Shown: piece by piece, positions 51,185-62,546 of the stretch
Layout of the letters: each line of letters opens with the position of its first letter
Position numbering within the stretch: position 1 is the first letter of the stretch
Assembly: GCA_021613535.1 (NCBI GenBank)
Contig: CP075495.1
Location: forward strand, 10,230,001 to 10,294,000
Source of the DNA: Adineta vaga
Taxonomy: Eukaryota > Rotifera
DNA: 64,000 nucleotides
Direction of reading: 5' to 3'
Made by a program: the position numbers and the translations under genes
The notes under the pieces: model-generated
Told to the model about the DNA's origin: nothing
What the model saw: the letters and a program-made list of their open reading frames with translations, nothing else
Database searches by the model: none

Positions 51185-52412
51185 TCAATCTAATTTCTGC
51201 GCGAAAGCATCCTCGAACATCAATTTAAAATCAAGTGTTGATCGAGTATAATGCAATCCTAAACTAGTTTTACTGATATTCGTCGTTAATTTTTCTTTTT
51301 CATTAATGGATGAGGTGATAGGTTTTATCGATTGAGATGAATAGGCGAGTATTTCATTGGATTTGATATTGTCAATAATGGGTGGTTGTGATATGGGTAG
51401 TATCGGTGTATGGAAAACACTATGGGGTACTATTTGAGTCGTTTGTTCAACATTACTACGTGACACTAAAAGAAGAATTGATATAAATGTGACCAAATAT
51501 TGTTGTTTGACTAGCTGCATGATCTCTTTCTAAGACAACAATTTGTATGTACATACTTTTTGATGAACTAACTTGCTCTGATATGTCAACAATCGATGGA
51601 GAACGAATAGGTGATGATTTGTTAGTCATAATGGTATGTTTAATCGTATCATTTTGTAATTCATTATGATTTGATTTCATCAGTTGAATTTTTGGTACAG
51701 TTATTTTCTTGCATGTTGGAGGATGCCTTGCGAGATGTTCAATACTTTTGTCCGAGATAATATCACTCTGAACACTTTGCTAGATATACTTATTAAAATT
51801 TATTTTAATCAGGATCATATTCATTGTAGTCATTACTTGCTCATCATCTATTGTAATAAAACTCATACTGCTCGCTTGAGTTCCATCATTGATAGCTACG
51901 ATTTTCTTTAAGGGTATTGATGGAACGACACGATTTATAGAATTGAGATCGTTTTGATCATTAAAATCTAGTATTTGATTAAAAATCTCAGAATAAATTT
52001 TATCAGAGTCTTCATTTAGATGACATGAAGACATTTGTCGTACAGTAACTCGATATGAAGAAGGATCAAGAGATCTTTGCTGTTTATGTGTTTGAGTACA
52101 ACAAGACATTAGATGAAACGAATGCTGAATCGTAGGGTTACATCTTAATGACATTCCACAACATGGATGAATTGTCTTTAAAAGTATTTGATGACAGGAA
52201 GGACATGCAGGATGAAAATCTGATATTATAATAAATAGATTGCATTGATATTTTCTGTCAGTAAAGAAACATATACCTCTCTGCGAATAATAACTATTGC
52301 ATTTAATTACTGGTGGACATCTGTTAACTATTCGTTTACATTTGAACGTTTTAGTTTGATAATTTTGATTAGATTCACAATGATGCGATGTATTGAAAGT
52401 ATGGTGATGCAT
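51185..52412 (-). CDS. Hypothetical Cys/His-rich protein
   Basis: I do not recognise this gene. Four exons can be joined by GT-AG junctions in matching phase: 52412 to about 52277, about 52220-51832, about 51780-51557 and about 51466-51185. The first part has clustered Cys/His (CPSCHQILLKTIHPCCG, CTQTHKQ and CHLNED), which suggests a small metal-binding module. The remainder is Ser/Thr/Ile-rich and probably disordered, ending FEDAFAQKLD. The junction at 51557 makes the codon A|TG that continues into MSRSNVEQTTQI. It may be a lineage-specific protein. No membrane segment was seen, and an alternative gene model with separate short genes cannot be excluded. Confidence 0.5.
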
Positions 52413-52692
52413 TCGATGTATTACTTTTTGATATAAGAAAAAAACATTTTGTTAGTTTCTTTTTCCTATGAATGTAAGGTATAGTAACATTTTCACGATG
52501 AATATATGCATATCGATTGATATCATTTCGAAATCAATAAGATTAAAAAAAACTCAATAGCTTTTTATTTTTCTTGCGCTAATTTTTCTCCTTTAGTTTG
52601 ATTATATGTAGAATTTATTAATGAACTACTAATGATTATTTATAACATTATAATTAGAAATTTTTTATCACTGAAAAAAAAGTCATTTGATT

Positions 52693-54457
52693 TCACGACT
52701 TTGGATGAATTTCAATAACGCCAATCCCATTCTGAATTTGATCATTCGGTTCAACAAGAACAATATTGGGATTTTCTGAATCAACTCTCCATTTTAAAGC
52801 ATTGTTGACAGTTATCTTATAACTAAATTGGGGATATTGTACGGATGGGATAAAAATTTCTGTTGGCTCTTGAATAGTAGTATTGATGTAGTAAGATAAA
52901 TAGAATGATCGTTGTTTTGCAAGGAATTGCATTGCTAATGGTTTTCCAGCAATAGCACGTGCATAAACACGTGACAAACGTTTAATAGTGACTTGATCGT
53001 TATAACTATTTCCCCAAAATGCCCATGATTGAATATACTGATCAGCAGCATACAGTCCCCAATCAAGTTGTTCATCACATAAGGGTGAACCTTCACAACC
53101 ACCAAATTCAGTTAAAAATGATCCACCACCTAACTGACTAAGATCCATTTGTACTGAACGAAAAAGTGCTGGTCCTTCAATTTTATCACAAACAACTCGA
53201 TCCGATATTGGGATTGTACCATTACCTGGTATAGGTATGAGTGAAAGAATAATACAATAATAATGATAAGATAGAACACTTCGATCTCGATAATCATCTC
53301 CACCAGGTACATGAGAAAATCCAGTACCAAAATATTTACCATTTAATCGAACTAGGAATTATTTGAAAATACTCTGTGTAATAGAAAGATTTTTTAAATA
53401 AATATTCTATACCTCCCCAAGTAACAGGTTCATAAAAAATCAAAGTATCATTATCAATGGATCGAATAGCTTTAGCTATTTTGTCATAAAAAGGTTGTAA
53501 GTTTAGTGCACCAGCCATACCTGGCAGAAGTAATCTTGGATTCGTGAAATAATTTCCAACCCATGGTTCATTGATTATTTCATAACTAAACATTTATAAA
53601 CAAAAAATGATCGTATATATTCTCAAATGAATTTTTTTTTTCAAATAAAAAGTTTCAATCACCCTAAGACATTTGAATATGATTTAAAAGTCGAAGCTAC
53701 TAATTGCCAAAAATTGCTCATTGAATCAACAGCACCACCCATATTATTATATAAACATTGAAATCCATGTGAACATGCTTCTGTCATATAGCTGTTATTT
53801 TAATGAATAAAAACAAAAAAAGAAAGAAATCATAGTTGTTATCGAATAAATCATTTCTACATACGACATAAACCAATTATTACCAATCGGATTTGTTTTA
53901 AAAGGCCAAGGATCTACATATTTAAAACAATGAAAAATCTTCTCTATGAAATATGTTTTCCTACATGAATGAGTCGATGATGGAAATCGATTGTATAACC
54001 ACAATGGTATGCCATCATAACCTCCAGTTCGACTTGATAAGATATCTTGATGCATATCCAACAGAACAAATATATGATTTAATTCAAGTAATTCAACAAT
54101 ATTTTTCATTATATTTAAATAGGTCATATTATACATTTGTGGTTCAGGTTCAACACCCGACCACATCATTCTAAAAATAAATTCGAATGAAAGATAACAA
54201 TACAGTCGATCATAATCCTACCCAAGACGAATAAAATTCAAACCCGATTGAGATAAATTTGTCAAATAGATTGGATCTAATAATTCTTGTGGATACCATG
54301 GAAATTGTTTCATTACAAAATTAGCACCATGATAAATTCGTGTTCGACCCGATTCATCAACTATCATCGAATCAGACACATGAAAATTTGTTGAACCATC
54401 ACAGCATGTAAGAAATAAGAAAGTCGAAATGCAATAGAAGATATCTAAATGTTTCAT
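52693..54457 (-). CDS. Secreted endoglycoceramidase-like glycoside hydrolase (GH5)
   Basis: Enzymes of this family cut the bond between the sugar chain and ceramide in glycosphingolipids. The start at 54457 opens a signal peptide (MKHLDIFYCISTFLFLTCCD). Motifs in order are GANFVMKQFPWYP, GLNFIRLG, MWSGVEPEPQMYN, LLDMHQDILSSRTGGYDGIP, YEIINEPW (the Glu of NEP is the acid/base) and FLTEFGG (its Glu is the nucleophile). Both catalytic Glu are kept. The gene has about seven exons with introns mostly near 50-65 bp and ends GVIEIHPKS. The exact substrate is inferred; other GH5 lipid-glycosidases are possible. It shares a 131-base divergent interval with the NUDT9-like gene. Presence in animals is patchy, so transfer from bacteria is possible, but the many introns point to long residence. 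Confidence 0.88.
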
Positions 54458-54588
54458 CTAAAAAAAAATAAGTGCGCAATTAAAATTTGTATTACAAATC
54501 ATAAACGAATTTCTTTGGCAATAAATTGATGATTTTTCAATCCTAACGTTTTCTTACCGTCGTTTGTATTTTTTTTTCTTTTATTCTC
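54458..54588. promoter_or_regulatory. 131-bp divergent promoter interval
   Basis: The glycoside hydrolase gene reads left and the NUDT9-like gene reads right, with only 131 bases between their start codons, so a bidirectional promoter is likely. No specific factor site was recognised. Confidence 0.5.
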
Positions 54589-56253
54589 ATGAACTCATTT
54601 ACAAATGGATCTATAAAATACTTCAATACAGAAGATTCAAAATCGAATTCAACTATTCAACTTAAATTTAGTGAATCTTTTGTTCAAATGCTCTCAACAA
54701 CAAATGATAACAATAGTAATTCATATCAAACGTATGGTTCTCGAAAACGATGTCCATCTACAAAGAGTCAAATAGCAAATCATGAAGAAAGTGAAATAAC
54801 AAATAAAAAACATCGAACTCACCAATTCGTATCATTATCAGAATCATCGGATGGAATACAAAAACAGAACAGTAGGATCGTATTTCAATTAGAAGAAGCA
54901 TCATTTGAGGTATCATTTTAACGATTCATCTTGATATTTTTTATATTTTAGAAACTGTATCACAAAGATCAGTTAGTATTCAAAATGTTACAGAAAATAA
55001 TTTCGAATGGTGGAAAGATTTTATACGTCAATCTCTAGATGTAATACGTGACACTGTTGTTCACGCTTGTTTAACAGCTATATCTACGCAATCAGTGTCA
55101 GCATTAAAGTCGAATATTTCTACTCGAGATATCAATATTAATAATCATAATCATCAAACACGTCTGGTTCAAAGTGATCATCGAATAAAAATACCGTTGA
55201 TACTACGACCAACAAATGATTTGTTATTATTTCAAAATACAGTCAATGGTGAGAAAATACGAGTTCATCATCGCGCACGATCTAGTCCTTATCCGACGTA
55301 TAGAAATTTAATACGAACAGCAGTAAATGATAGTCAAGTGCCTTGGTCTTATGAATGGTTAGACTATCAACCGATAACTTTTACTGCCAATGAAGTGCAC
55401 ATCAATTCAGGTGCAGATCCAGGTAAAAATAATTCAAAATAAAAAAGGCATTTTTTCAGTATTCATATTCAGATTTATTGAAAATGTCATCTTCTATATC
55501 ACTTCATTTTAATACAATTGATGGTGCAATCGATCGTCGAAGTGTCTATCAACCTTATGGAATCGATATACAAAATGGCCTTCCATTGAATCCTATTGGT
55601 CGTACAGGTCTTCAAGGACGTGGAATTCTTCTTCGATGGGGTGCAAATGTATATCATTATATAATGATATGTCGATGGAAACGGGATGTACATGGACGAA
55701 TGCTCGTACATTCATCGAATGGAAAAAAAATTCTGGAAATCCTTTTAGAAATTCAAGCAGATAGTCATGAGACGAATGATTTGATTCTAACAGGCGGTTT
55801 ACGTATGCTCGGAAGTCGTTTTCCACCTCAACTGCAAGATCGTTTAAAACGTTTTCTCATTCATACAGGTTGAATTCAGTGATAAATTCAAATTATTTTT
55901 GAATATGTTCTCTCTTAGAGATGAGACTAAATCATCGAACAAACATTTCCTCGTCTATTTATACATTAGATCAATTATTTCAACAAAATCCAATTCCGTG
56001 GAAAGGTGCTTATTTTGATGATGCTCGTAATACAGATAATGCTTGGATAGAATTATCGATTGAATATATATTAGATGATGATTATCATCATCATTTAACA
56101 TCAGGCATACCATCACTTCATGAGGAACAACTATGTCATTTGGAACAACCACGTTTTATTTGGAAAGATGTACATAATACCATTAATATTGGACCACGAA
56201 CACATTATCGTCTAATACGAAATCTAGCTTATAAACTTGATGCAAATTTCTAA
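54589..56253 (+). CDS. NUDT9: NUDT9-like protein with degenerate Nudix box (dead ADP-ribose hydrolase homologue)
   Basis: NUDT9 hydrolyses ADP-ribose, and the related NUDT9-H domain of TRPM2 binds it as a channel gate. The start is at 54589 (MNSFTNGSIKYFN) in a polar amino-terminal exon. The NUDT9 fold begins with RVHHRARSSPYPTY, VPWSYEWLDYQPITFTANEV, DGAIDRRSVYQPYGI, NPIGRTGLQGRGILLRWGAN and RWKRDVHGRMLVHSSNGK. The Nudix region (GGLRMLGSRFPPQLQDRLKR, 55793-55867) keeps the Gly pair but has lost the Glu residues expected in the REx2EE core. Later motifs KGAYFDDARNTDNAWIE are well kept. So it is probably inactive as a hydrolase and may bind ligand. No channel segments were seen next to it. Junction one probably uses the donor in ACAGTAGGATCG so that phase fits. 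Confidence 0.85.
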
Positions 56254-56392
56254 AAGGTAAAAAAAAGAAAAAGTCGACTATAAGAAGTGAACGTATTATC
56301 AGTCATTGATATAAAAATAGGTTTTTGTTATTTTAAATTTTTTTTTATAAGAAACCATTACAGTTATGAAGAAAAAAGAAAAGAAATCTGTC

Positions 56393-57283
56393 TTATTTGA
56401 TATCATCGTATTTTCCACCGCGTCCTTGTTTTTGTACAATAAAATGTTTTGCACCAGAAATCGATTCACGTTCAATTAACTCTCGTCCATATTCATATTC
56501 TCGTTTGAGACTATCATCAACGGTATTTGATACAGCAAAGTGAGCCGAAAGTCGATCCGTATTCATACATTCATATGGAAATCGAAGTATGTCTTTAGCG
56601 AGTTGAATTGCTTCTGATAGACATTGACCATCAGGTACAAGACGATTAATTAATCCTACATGAAATGCTTCTTGTGCATCAACTGTTCGACCTGTTAAGA
56701 TTAAGTCAAGTGCTCGTGAAAGACCAATTAAACGTGGTAATCGTACAGTACCACCGTCAATAAGCGGAACACCAAATCGACGACATAAAACACCGTATTT
56801 TGATGATTTTTCACCTACTCGCATATCAGCGAGAAGAGATAATTCTAAACCACCAGCAACACACGGTCCAGCAATAGCAGCAATCAATGGTTTTTTTAAA
56901 CTCATTCGACTTGGTCCCATTGGTCCTGGTTCATTCTTATTATATTTCATTGGTAATGGAATGTTGGCAGCAGCAACTTCACTCAAATCATAACCAGCAC
57001 AAAATGAAGAACCACCTTCACCGTAGAGAATAGCTAAATGAGCTGTAGAATCATTTTCAAAATTTTGAAAAGCTGAAAATAATTGAAGTGCTGTTGAATG
57101 ATTGACACAATTTCGTTTCTTTGGACGATTTATTCCTATAAGACGAATTGATGGTGCATCAACAACATGACTAATTTTAATTGTTGTATCCGAACATGAA
57201 GAAAATTGTCGAAGAATTGATGTTAATGTAGAAAAACATTCCCGATGAATATATGATGAAACTAATAATCGACTATTAAACAT
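56393..57283 (-). CDS. Crotonase (enoyl-CoA hydratase/isomerase) family protein, probably mitochondrial
   Basis: A single-exon, 296-residue protein. The amino-terminal leader (MFNSRLLVSSYIHRECFSTL) is basic and Ser-rich like a mitochondrial presequence. The crotonase fold shows INRPKKRNCVNHSTALQLFS, the oxyanion-hole segment SSFCAGYDLSEV, and AGGLELSLLADMRVG followed by RRFGVPLIDGGTVRLPRLIG and LDLILTGRTVDAQEA. The first catalytic Glu position (GGLEL) is kept. The second, which is Glu in the PEITLG stretch of classical enoyl-CoA hydratase, is not Glu here (VPLIDGG). So substrate and reaction may differ from short-chain enoyl-CoA hydratase, and I leave the specificity open. Carboxy-terminal helices end KQGRGGKYDDIK. 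Confidence 0.88.
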   Translation of the reverse strand: MFNSRLLVSSYIHRECFSTLTSILRQFSSCSDTTIKISHVVDAPSIRLIGINRPKKRNCVNHSTALQLFSAFQNFENDSTAHLAILYGEGGSSFCAGYDLSEVAAANIPLPMKYNKNEPGPMGPSRMSLKKPLIAAIAGPCVAGGLELSLLADMRVGEKSSKYGVLCRRFGVPLIDGGTVRLPRLIGLSRALDLILTGRTVDAQEAFHVGLINRLVPDGQCLSEAIQLAKDILRFPYECMNTDRLSAHFAVSNTVDDSLKREYEYGRELIERESISGAKHFIVQKQGRGGKYDDIK

Positions 57284-57491
57284 ATTTTCCTAAAAAAATC
57301 TTTGTATATGAATACTTTTAAATGAATGAATTAATTTTCCGTGAGATATGTTGAGAGAAAAAAAGAACAAAGAATAGTTTCGTTTATTTGTTTTCTATTT
57401 TGTGTACAAATAATATAACAACAATAATAAAGACCACAAAAGACAAATCATCAAACAAAGATACTCTGTTTGCAAATACAGATACAAGAAA

Positions 57492-60400
57492 TCACTTTTG
57501 AAATACTCTCAATGTCTGATTAAATCCACGCATTTCTTCGTCTGTTACTGTTTGAAAAAATGCTGAAACATCATGCCGTGCAGCAGCTAAAGAATCGTCA
57601 TGTGTTTCATCGACCATGTTACCAGAGTTCGATTGTAAATCATTTGGATTTTGTCGCCAATGAGGTGGATGAGATGGCATTGATGGAAAACCGCCACCAC
57701 CACCACCACGTCGATCTGTTGGCGCATTCGCCCAATGGCCATCATTGAGAGCATCATGCCGTTGTCGTTTCATCGGAGGGCCACCACCACTACCACGAGG
57801 ATCAAAATCTGGTGGTCCATTTCCTCGAGAATACTCATCATGCATTGGATGCGGTCCTCGAGGGAAATTGGTCGGCGGTGGAGGTGGTTGTGACTATTAT
57901 TATACAAAATTAATATAGATTTAAAAGCTATTTTCAATACTTACATAAAAGGATTCATCGGAATCATGAGAATCTAAGTAAGTTACAGAAATAAGACATA
58001 TAGCAGGAAATCGTAAAATTAATATTAAGAAAACAGAACATACTCATCATCCTATTGTTGTTATTACTGCTATTATCATTGGGAAATGGATCTACAGAAC
58101 GCCATGCTTTTTCAAATGGTTTTGGTACAGGTTTGGCAAAGGGTGCCTAAAAAATAGATCAATCCATAGAACTTCAGTACAAAAACATAAAACTTACACG
58201 TCGTCGACGACTTTCTTCATCTTCATTAGAATAATCAAGACCAGGTATACCAGATTCACGTCGATTACTGATTTCATCTACGTAAAAATCAAGAATATCA
58301 TATTTATTTCATCTTTTGGTTGTGGGTGACCCCATATGAGGTCACAGTGCTTTTCTGGTATTTTTGAAATATACAGATTCCTATGTAACATCAGTTTTCA
58401 TGACACCATTTATTAGAGACTTTTTTTTATATGATCTGAATTATAATTATATTATTCTATTCTGATAATCAGTAATGAATAATAGATATATCACAATGGA
58501 CTTTCAGAAAAGAAAATACTAAAACAATATATGAATGTATGCAATGTAATGTTAGTCTTTGCGTTGTACCTTATTTGGAACTATATTACACTTTCAAAGA
58601 ATACTCAACATTCATATTTATAAATGATTAGTAATGAATTAGAGCTGTAGACTTATTTACGAAAGGGTAAAAACACAAATCATTCAAATAAACCTACCTT
58701 GTTGCTGTAGTTGTTCAAGTAAATTTCCTTCAAAACCTAAACCAGGCATATTCATTTCTTCAGAACGTTCATGTTCTAATTCTTCACGATGTAATTGTTC
58801 TTGTCGTGATGCGTGTAATAGAAGACCTTCCTCACTACGTTCAAGAACGGTATCACCAGGTCGATTACGTGTCCAAAATCGTCTAATAATTCAACAAAAG
58901 ATTCAGTTCAATGAAAAAAGAAAAACATCATTATAACTACATACGTTGTATGATCATTAGAACCACTGACAAGCATATGACCAAGAGGATGCCATGACAT
59001 ATCCCAAATCATACCTTCATGAGCATCATCCATACCAGCCAATTCTTTCTCCGTTCTACGAAATAGACAAAAATTTTGTAAAATCTATCATGTTTTACGA
59101 AAGTGAAATGTATTAGTTAGAACATAATTTATTGTTATTTCTTCGAATTATTCATATCAGTTCAAACAAACAAAATTTTACATACCCAACATGCCAAAAG
59201 TAAATCGATCCATCGGAACCTCCACTTGAAAACAAACGTTCATGTATTGGATGCCATGCCAATGCTAAAACACGAATAGAAACCAAATTAGTTAACATCA
59301 TCAAACTTTTTCTTTCAAAAAAAAACAAACGAAATCAATTTTCATTTATTCTAATAAAAGACAAATAAACTAAGCTATTCATACAATAAAAAATTCAAAG
59401 TATAGATATATATATATATATATATTCATCGTTATTTAAGTCATATGAACATTTATTTCGATGAAGTGTTAGTATCTCTTCTTCTGTTTTTATTTATATT
59501 TATTTCGTTTTTAAAAAGATACAATAGTATGTAAACACATTTTATTTCAATGATCATCTTTATTTGCAAACAATAATAAACAAAAGAAAAAAGCTTACTG
59601 CATGCTTCTTTTTTGTGTCCACGAAAACATTGAACTTCTTCTTTAAGATTTCGTATATCGAATAATTTACAAAAATGATCACGTGAAGCTGATATTAACC
59701 AATTACCATTGTGACGATTCCATTTTAATGCCATACAGGTATTCTTATGTGCATGACTAAACAAATGTAAATCACGATTTTCTCTTCGATCAAAAATAGA
59801 AAACAATTTTACTTACAGTGTTGCTAATTTTTGACCACTTTTTGGATCCCATAGGATAATCGGTTGTTGAGAATCCTTACTACCCGAAACAAGTAAACCT
59901 TTATGGGGATGCCAATCAACACATTTTACATCAGATCCATGACCTATTAAATAAAAAATATTTTCTATTCGAAAGATGATTCGATGCGAAAGAGAACAAA
60001 CCTCGTAATTCACGTTCTTCAGTACCAGTCAGAAAATCAAATATACGAATATAACCATCATCGGAGCAACTAGCAAATTTGCTGTCATTTGGAGAAAATC
60101 TAGATTGAAAATGAAATAAATTAAGGAAAAATTCTTTTTAAATTCATTGAAAAGAATTTCGACTACTCATTCTTATTTTGTTGTCTAACTAAATTTTTTT
60201 GATGCAATTGACTTACGTTAGACCTCGTACTGGATCATTATGTGCTTGATAAACTTTAACGTTATTCATATTTGATTGCCAATATTTAACAAAACCATTA
60301 CGATCACCTGTTAACATCCACTGTTCGTTATTTGACCAAATCATTGCATGTACAGCTGAATCATGTGCCTTAAAATCAAACATAAAAGTTCTTAGTAAAA

Positions 60401-61182
60401 TAATTGTTCTTCATTCAATTATTTACTTGTAAAATTGTTTCGAAATTAAATGTTAATCCATTCCATAGTGTAAATTCACCACTCGATGCACCTGTTATCA
60501 AACGACGACCATCTGGTGTCCACTAAATATTTTCATAAACAAATAAAAGTAAATCAATTCATCTTTGAAATTAATAACATACACAAACACAAAAAATTGG
60601 ACATCGAACTTTATTTGTTGCTGGTCGAATAAATTTTGTCATTACACAATTCACTGGATTTGCTAGAAGACTATGTGGTGGAACAAGCTAGAAAACAAAA
60701 CAATACAAATCAATCGATTAATTGATCAACAAATTTGCTGTACATGTGGAATATAGAGAACATCAGGTTGTAGTGATCGTCCATCATTAAAATTACGTTG
60801 GCAAATAGAATTCTAAAAGATATTGTTGAATTCAATAGAAAAATAACTCATCAGTGAAATGTCTTACTTCGAGATAACGTATAATTGATGGATTATAATC
60901 GACTGTTTTACGAGCCATCGCTTTACGTAACATTTTTCCATCGAAACCAATTTCACCTATGTACGTAAAAAGAGAAATAAGTTCTATTCTGATTTGAAAA
61001 AGTATGTTCAATTGAATTACCAGGTTGAACTGGTACGATCGATGAATTCAATGTACTAGACGTTTGATTACTAGAAGTTGCATGATGATGTTGAGAGAAA
61101 TGAGGATGATGACCAGGAAAACGTGGTGGTGCCCTAAATATTCTATAAATTAGAATCAAATTTCAATATCAACAACTTACAT
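57492..61182 (-). CDS. WDR33: WDR33, mRNA 3'-end processing WD-repeat protein
   Basis: WDR33 is the CPSF subunit that helps to recognise the AAUAAA signal. The body has WD repeats with the family wording [162 protein letters not shown] and [19 protein letters not shown] Pro/Gly-rich tail ([10 protein letters not shown]) ends [12 protein letters not shown] at 57492. The first codon is split: A61182 and T61181 are separated by a 47-bp intron (61180-61134) from G61133, after which [10 protein letters not shown] follows. A two-codon upstream frame (ATG AAT TAG) precedes it. One intron (58277-58697) is about 420 bp against the usual 45-80. Confidence 0.95.
58318..58360. repeat. Short palindrome inside the long WDR33 intron
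   Basis: Within the only long intron of the central part of WDR33 lies the sequence GTGACCCCATATGAGGTCAC, whose outer six bases on each side are exact inverted copies. The intron is several times longer than its neighbours, so this may be the trace of a small inserted element, although no full terminal repeats or target duplication were found. Confidence 0.45.
59406..59425. repeat. (TA)n microsatellite in a WDR33 intron
   Basis: An alternating TA run in the intron between WD-repeat exons of WDR33. Confidence 0.75.
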
Positions 61183-61555
61183 TGAATTTTGTATGAAATG
61201 AAATCTAATTCATAGATTTTTCCAGTTTTTCTTGAGCAAGAAAGATGAGTAAATGTAAACCGAAGACAGAATGAATGGATATATATAAATGAAAAAGAAA
61301 AGATTAACCAATGAAGTTAAATCGACATTCGATAGAGGGTGTTATAAACACTTTTATGTTTATTGGCAAGAGGAAACATCGTAGTTTTCTATTGATTAAT
61401 CATTCTAAACCAATTGTTTTCTTCAAAAAATTATAACAAATGAATGATCTAATACATTACACCAGCTTTTTTTCTCTCATCGCTATCTTTACTCAATCAA
61501 ACGTGTCAGATATATTGCATTCATTCATTGATTTGTCGATCTTGTTTATTCACCA
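61183..61555. promoter_or_regulatory. Divergent upstream region of WDR33 and ASPDH
   Basis: About 370 bases separate the split WDR33 start codon from the ASPDH start; both promoters and 5' leaders must lie here. A TTATAACAAATGAATG stretch and pyrimidine run (TTTTTTTCTCTC) near 61470 precede ASPDH. Confidence 0.45.
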
Positions 61556-62461
61556 ATGAAAGACAATGTAAGATCTAAACCATTACGTATTGGAATATTA
61601 GGATTTGGTCATCTTGGACAATTCATTTATGAATATTTTGAAACGGAACGTTCAAACGCAATTTATGATTATGAAATTGTTTTCATATGGAATCGATCGA
61701 AAGATATTTTTACAAAATATGAACAACAATTGGATGAAAAATTGATTGTTACGACTATTGAAGAAGGTTTAGAACGTTCACCTGATTTAATTATTGAAGT
61801 AGCACATCCAGATATTATCGAAACATATGCAGAAAAAATACTGAATGTATCTGATTTATTTATTGGTTCACCAACAGCTCTTGCTCGTACATCAATTGAA
61901 AATGTACTAAGAAAGAAAACTAGAGATTCTGGTCATGCAGTGTATGTTGGTACTGGTGCTTTTTGGGGTGCTGAGGATATTAATAAAATGAATGAACGAG
62001 ATACACTTCGTTCATTAACAATTACAATGAAAAAACATCCTGATTCTTATAAGTTAAATGAACCATTACGTTCAAAATTAATTGAAGAACGGAATAAACT
62101 CGGTGATAAACATGGAGAAATCATTCTTTATTCTGGTCCAGTTCGTGAATTATGTCAATTAGCTCCAAATAATGTCAATACTATGGCTGTTGGTGCAACG
62201 GTTGCAAGTCATTTAGGTTTTGATGGTGTTCAAGGTTGTTTAATTGCTGATGAATCATTAGACGATCGACATATTGTTGAAATTGAATTAACTGGACCAG
62301 AAACAATGGTTGGTGAAAAGAAAAAATTAGGATTTCATCTTAAAACTGTTCGAACTAATCCTGCTGAATTAGGTGCAGTGACTGGTAAAGCTACACTTCT
62401 TTCATTTGTTAGTAGTATTAAATGTGCAAAAGGTTATACCACTGGTATTCATGTTGTTTAA
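61556..62461 (+). CDS. ASPDH: L-aspartate dehydrogenase-like protein (ASPDH)
   Basis: A single 301-residue exon. The NAD(P)-binding fold opens with RIGILGFGHLGQFIYEYF (GxGxxG). The motif LIIEVAHPDIIETYAEKIL, then LFIGSPTALA, GAFWGAEDI and the end block NTMAVGATVASHLGFDGVQG to TNPAELGAVTGKATL match animal ASPDH and bacterial NadX. Those enzymes interconvert L-aspartate and iminoaspartate/oxaloacetate. In animals the enzyme is little studied, so the reaction is inferred from the family. The stop is 86 bases before the THOC7 start on the same strand, and a TATATTTTAG acceptor lies between them. The Gly motif and conserved Ala/Asn blocks look intact. Confidence 0.92.
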   Translation: MKDNVRSKPLRIGILGFGHLGQFIYEYFETERSNAIYDYEIVFIWNRSKDIFTKYEQQLDEKLIVTTIEEGLERSPDLIIEVAHPDIIETYAEKILNVSDLFIGSPTALARTSIENVLRKKTRDSGHAVYVGTGAFWGAEDINKMNERDTLRSLTITMKKHPDSYKLNEPLRSKLIEERNKLGDKHGEIILYSGPVRELCQLAPNNVNTMAVGATVASHLGFDGVQGCLIADESLDDRHIVEIELTGPETMVGEKKKLGFHLKTVRTNPAELGAVTGKATLLSFVSSIKCAKGYTTGIHVV

Positions 62462-62546
62462 CATATTTCTATTCTATTTTTTATTTATATCACGTACTTT
62501 CTTAAGTAAAAGCTATATTTTAGATAACTGAAAATAAATAGCAAAA

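Noticed and set aside
54589-56253. Part of a TRPM2-type channel
   Set aside because: No membrane segments or channel motifs precede the NUDT9-like domain; the next upstream gene is on the other strand.
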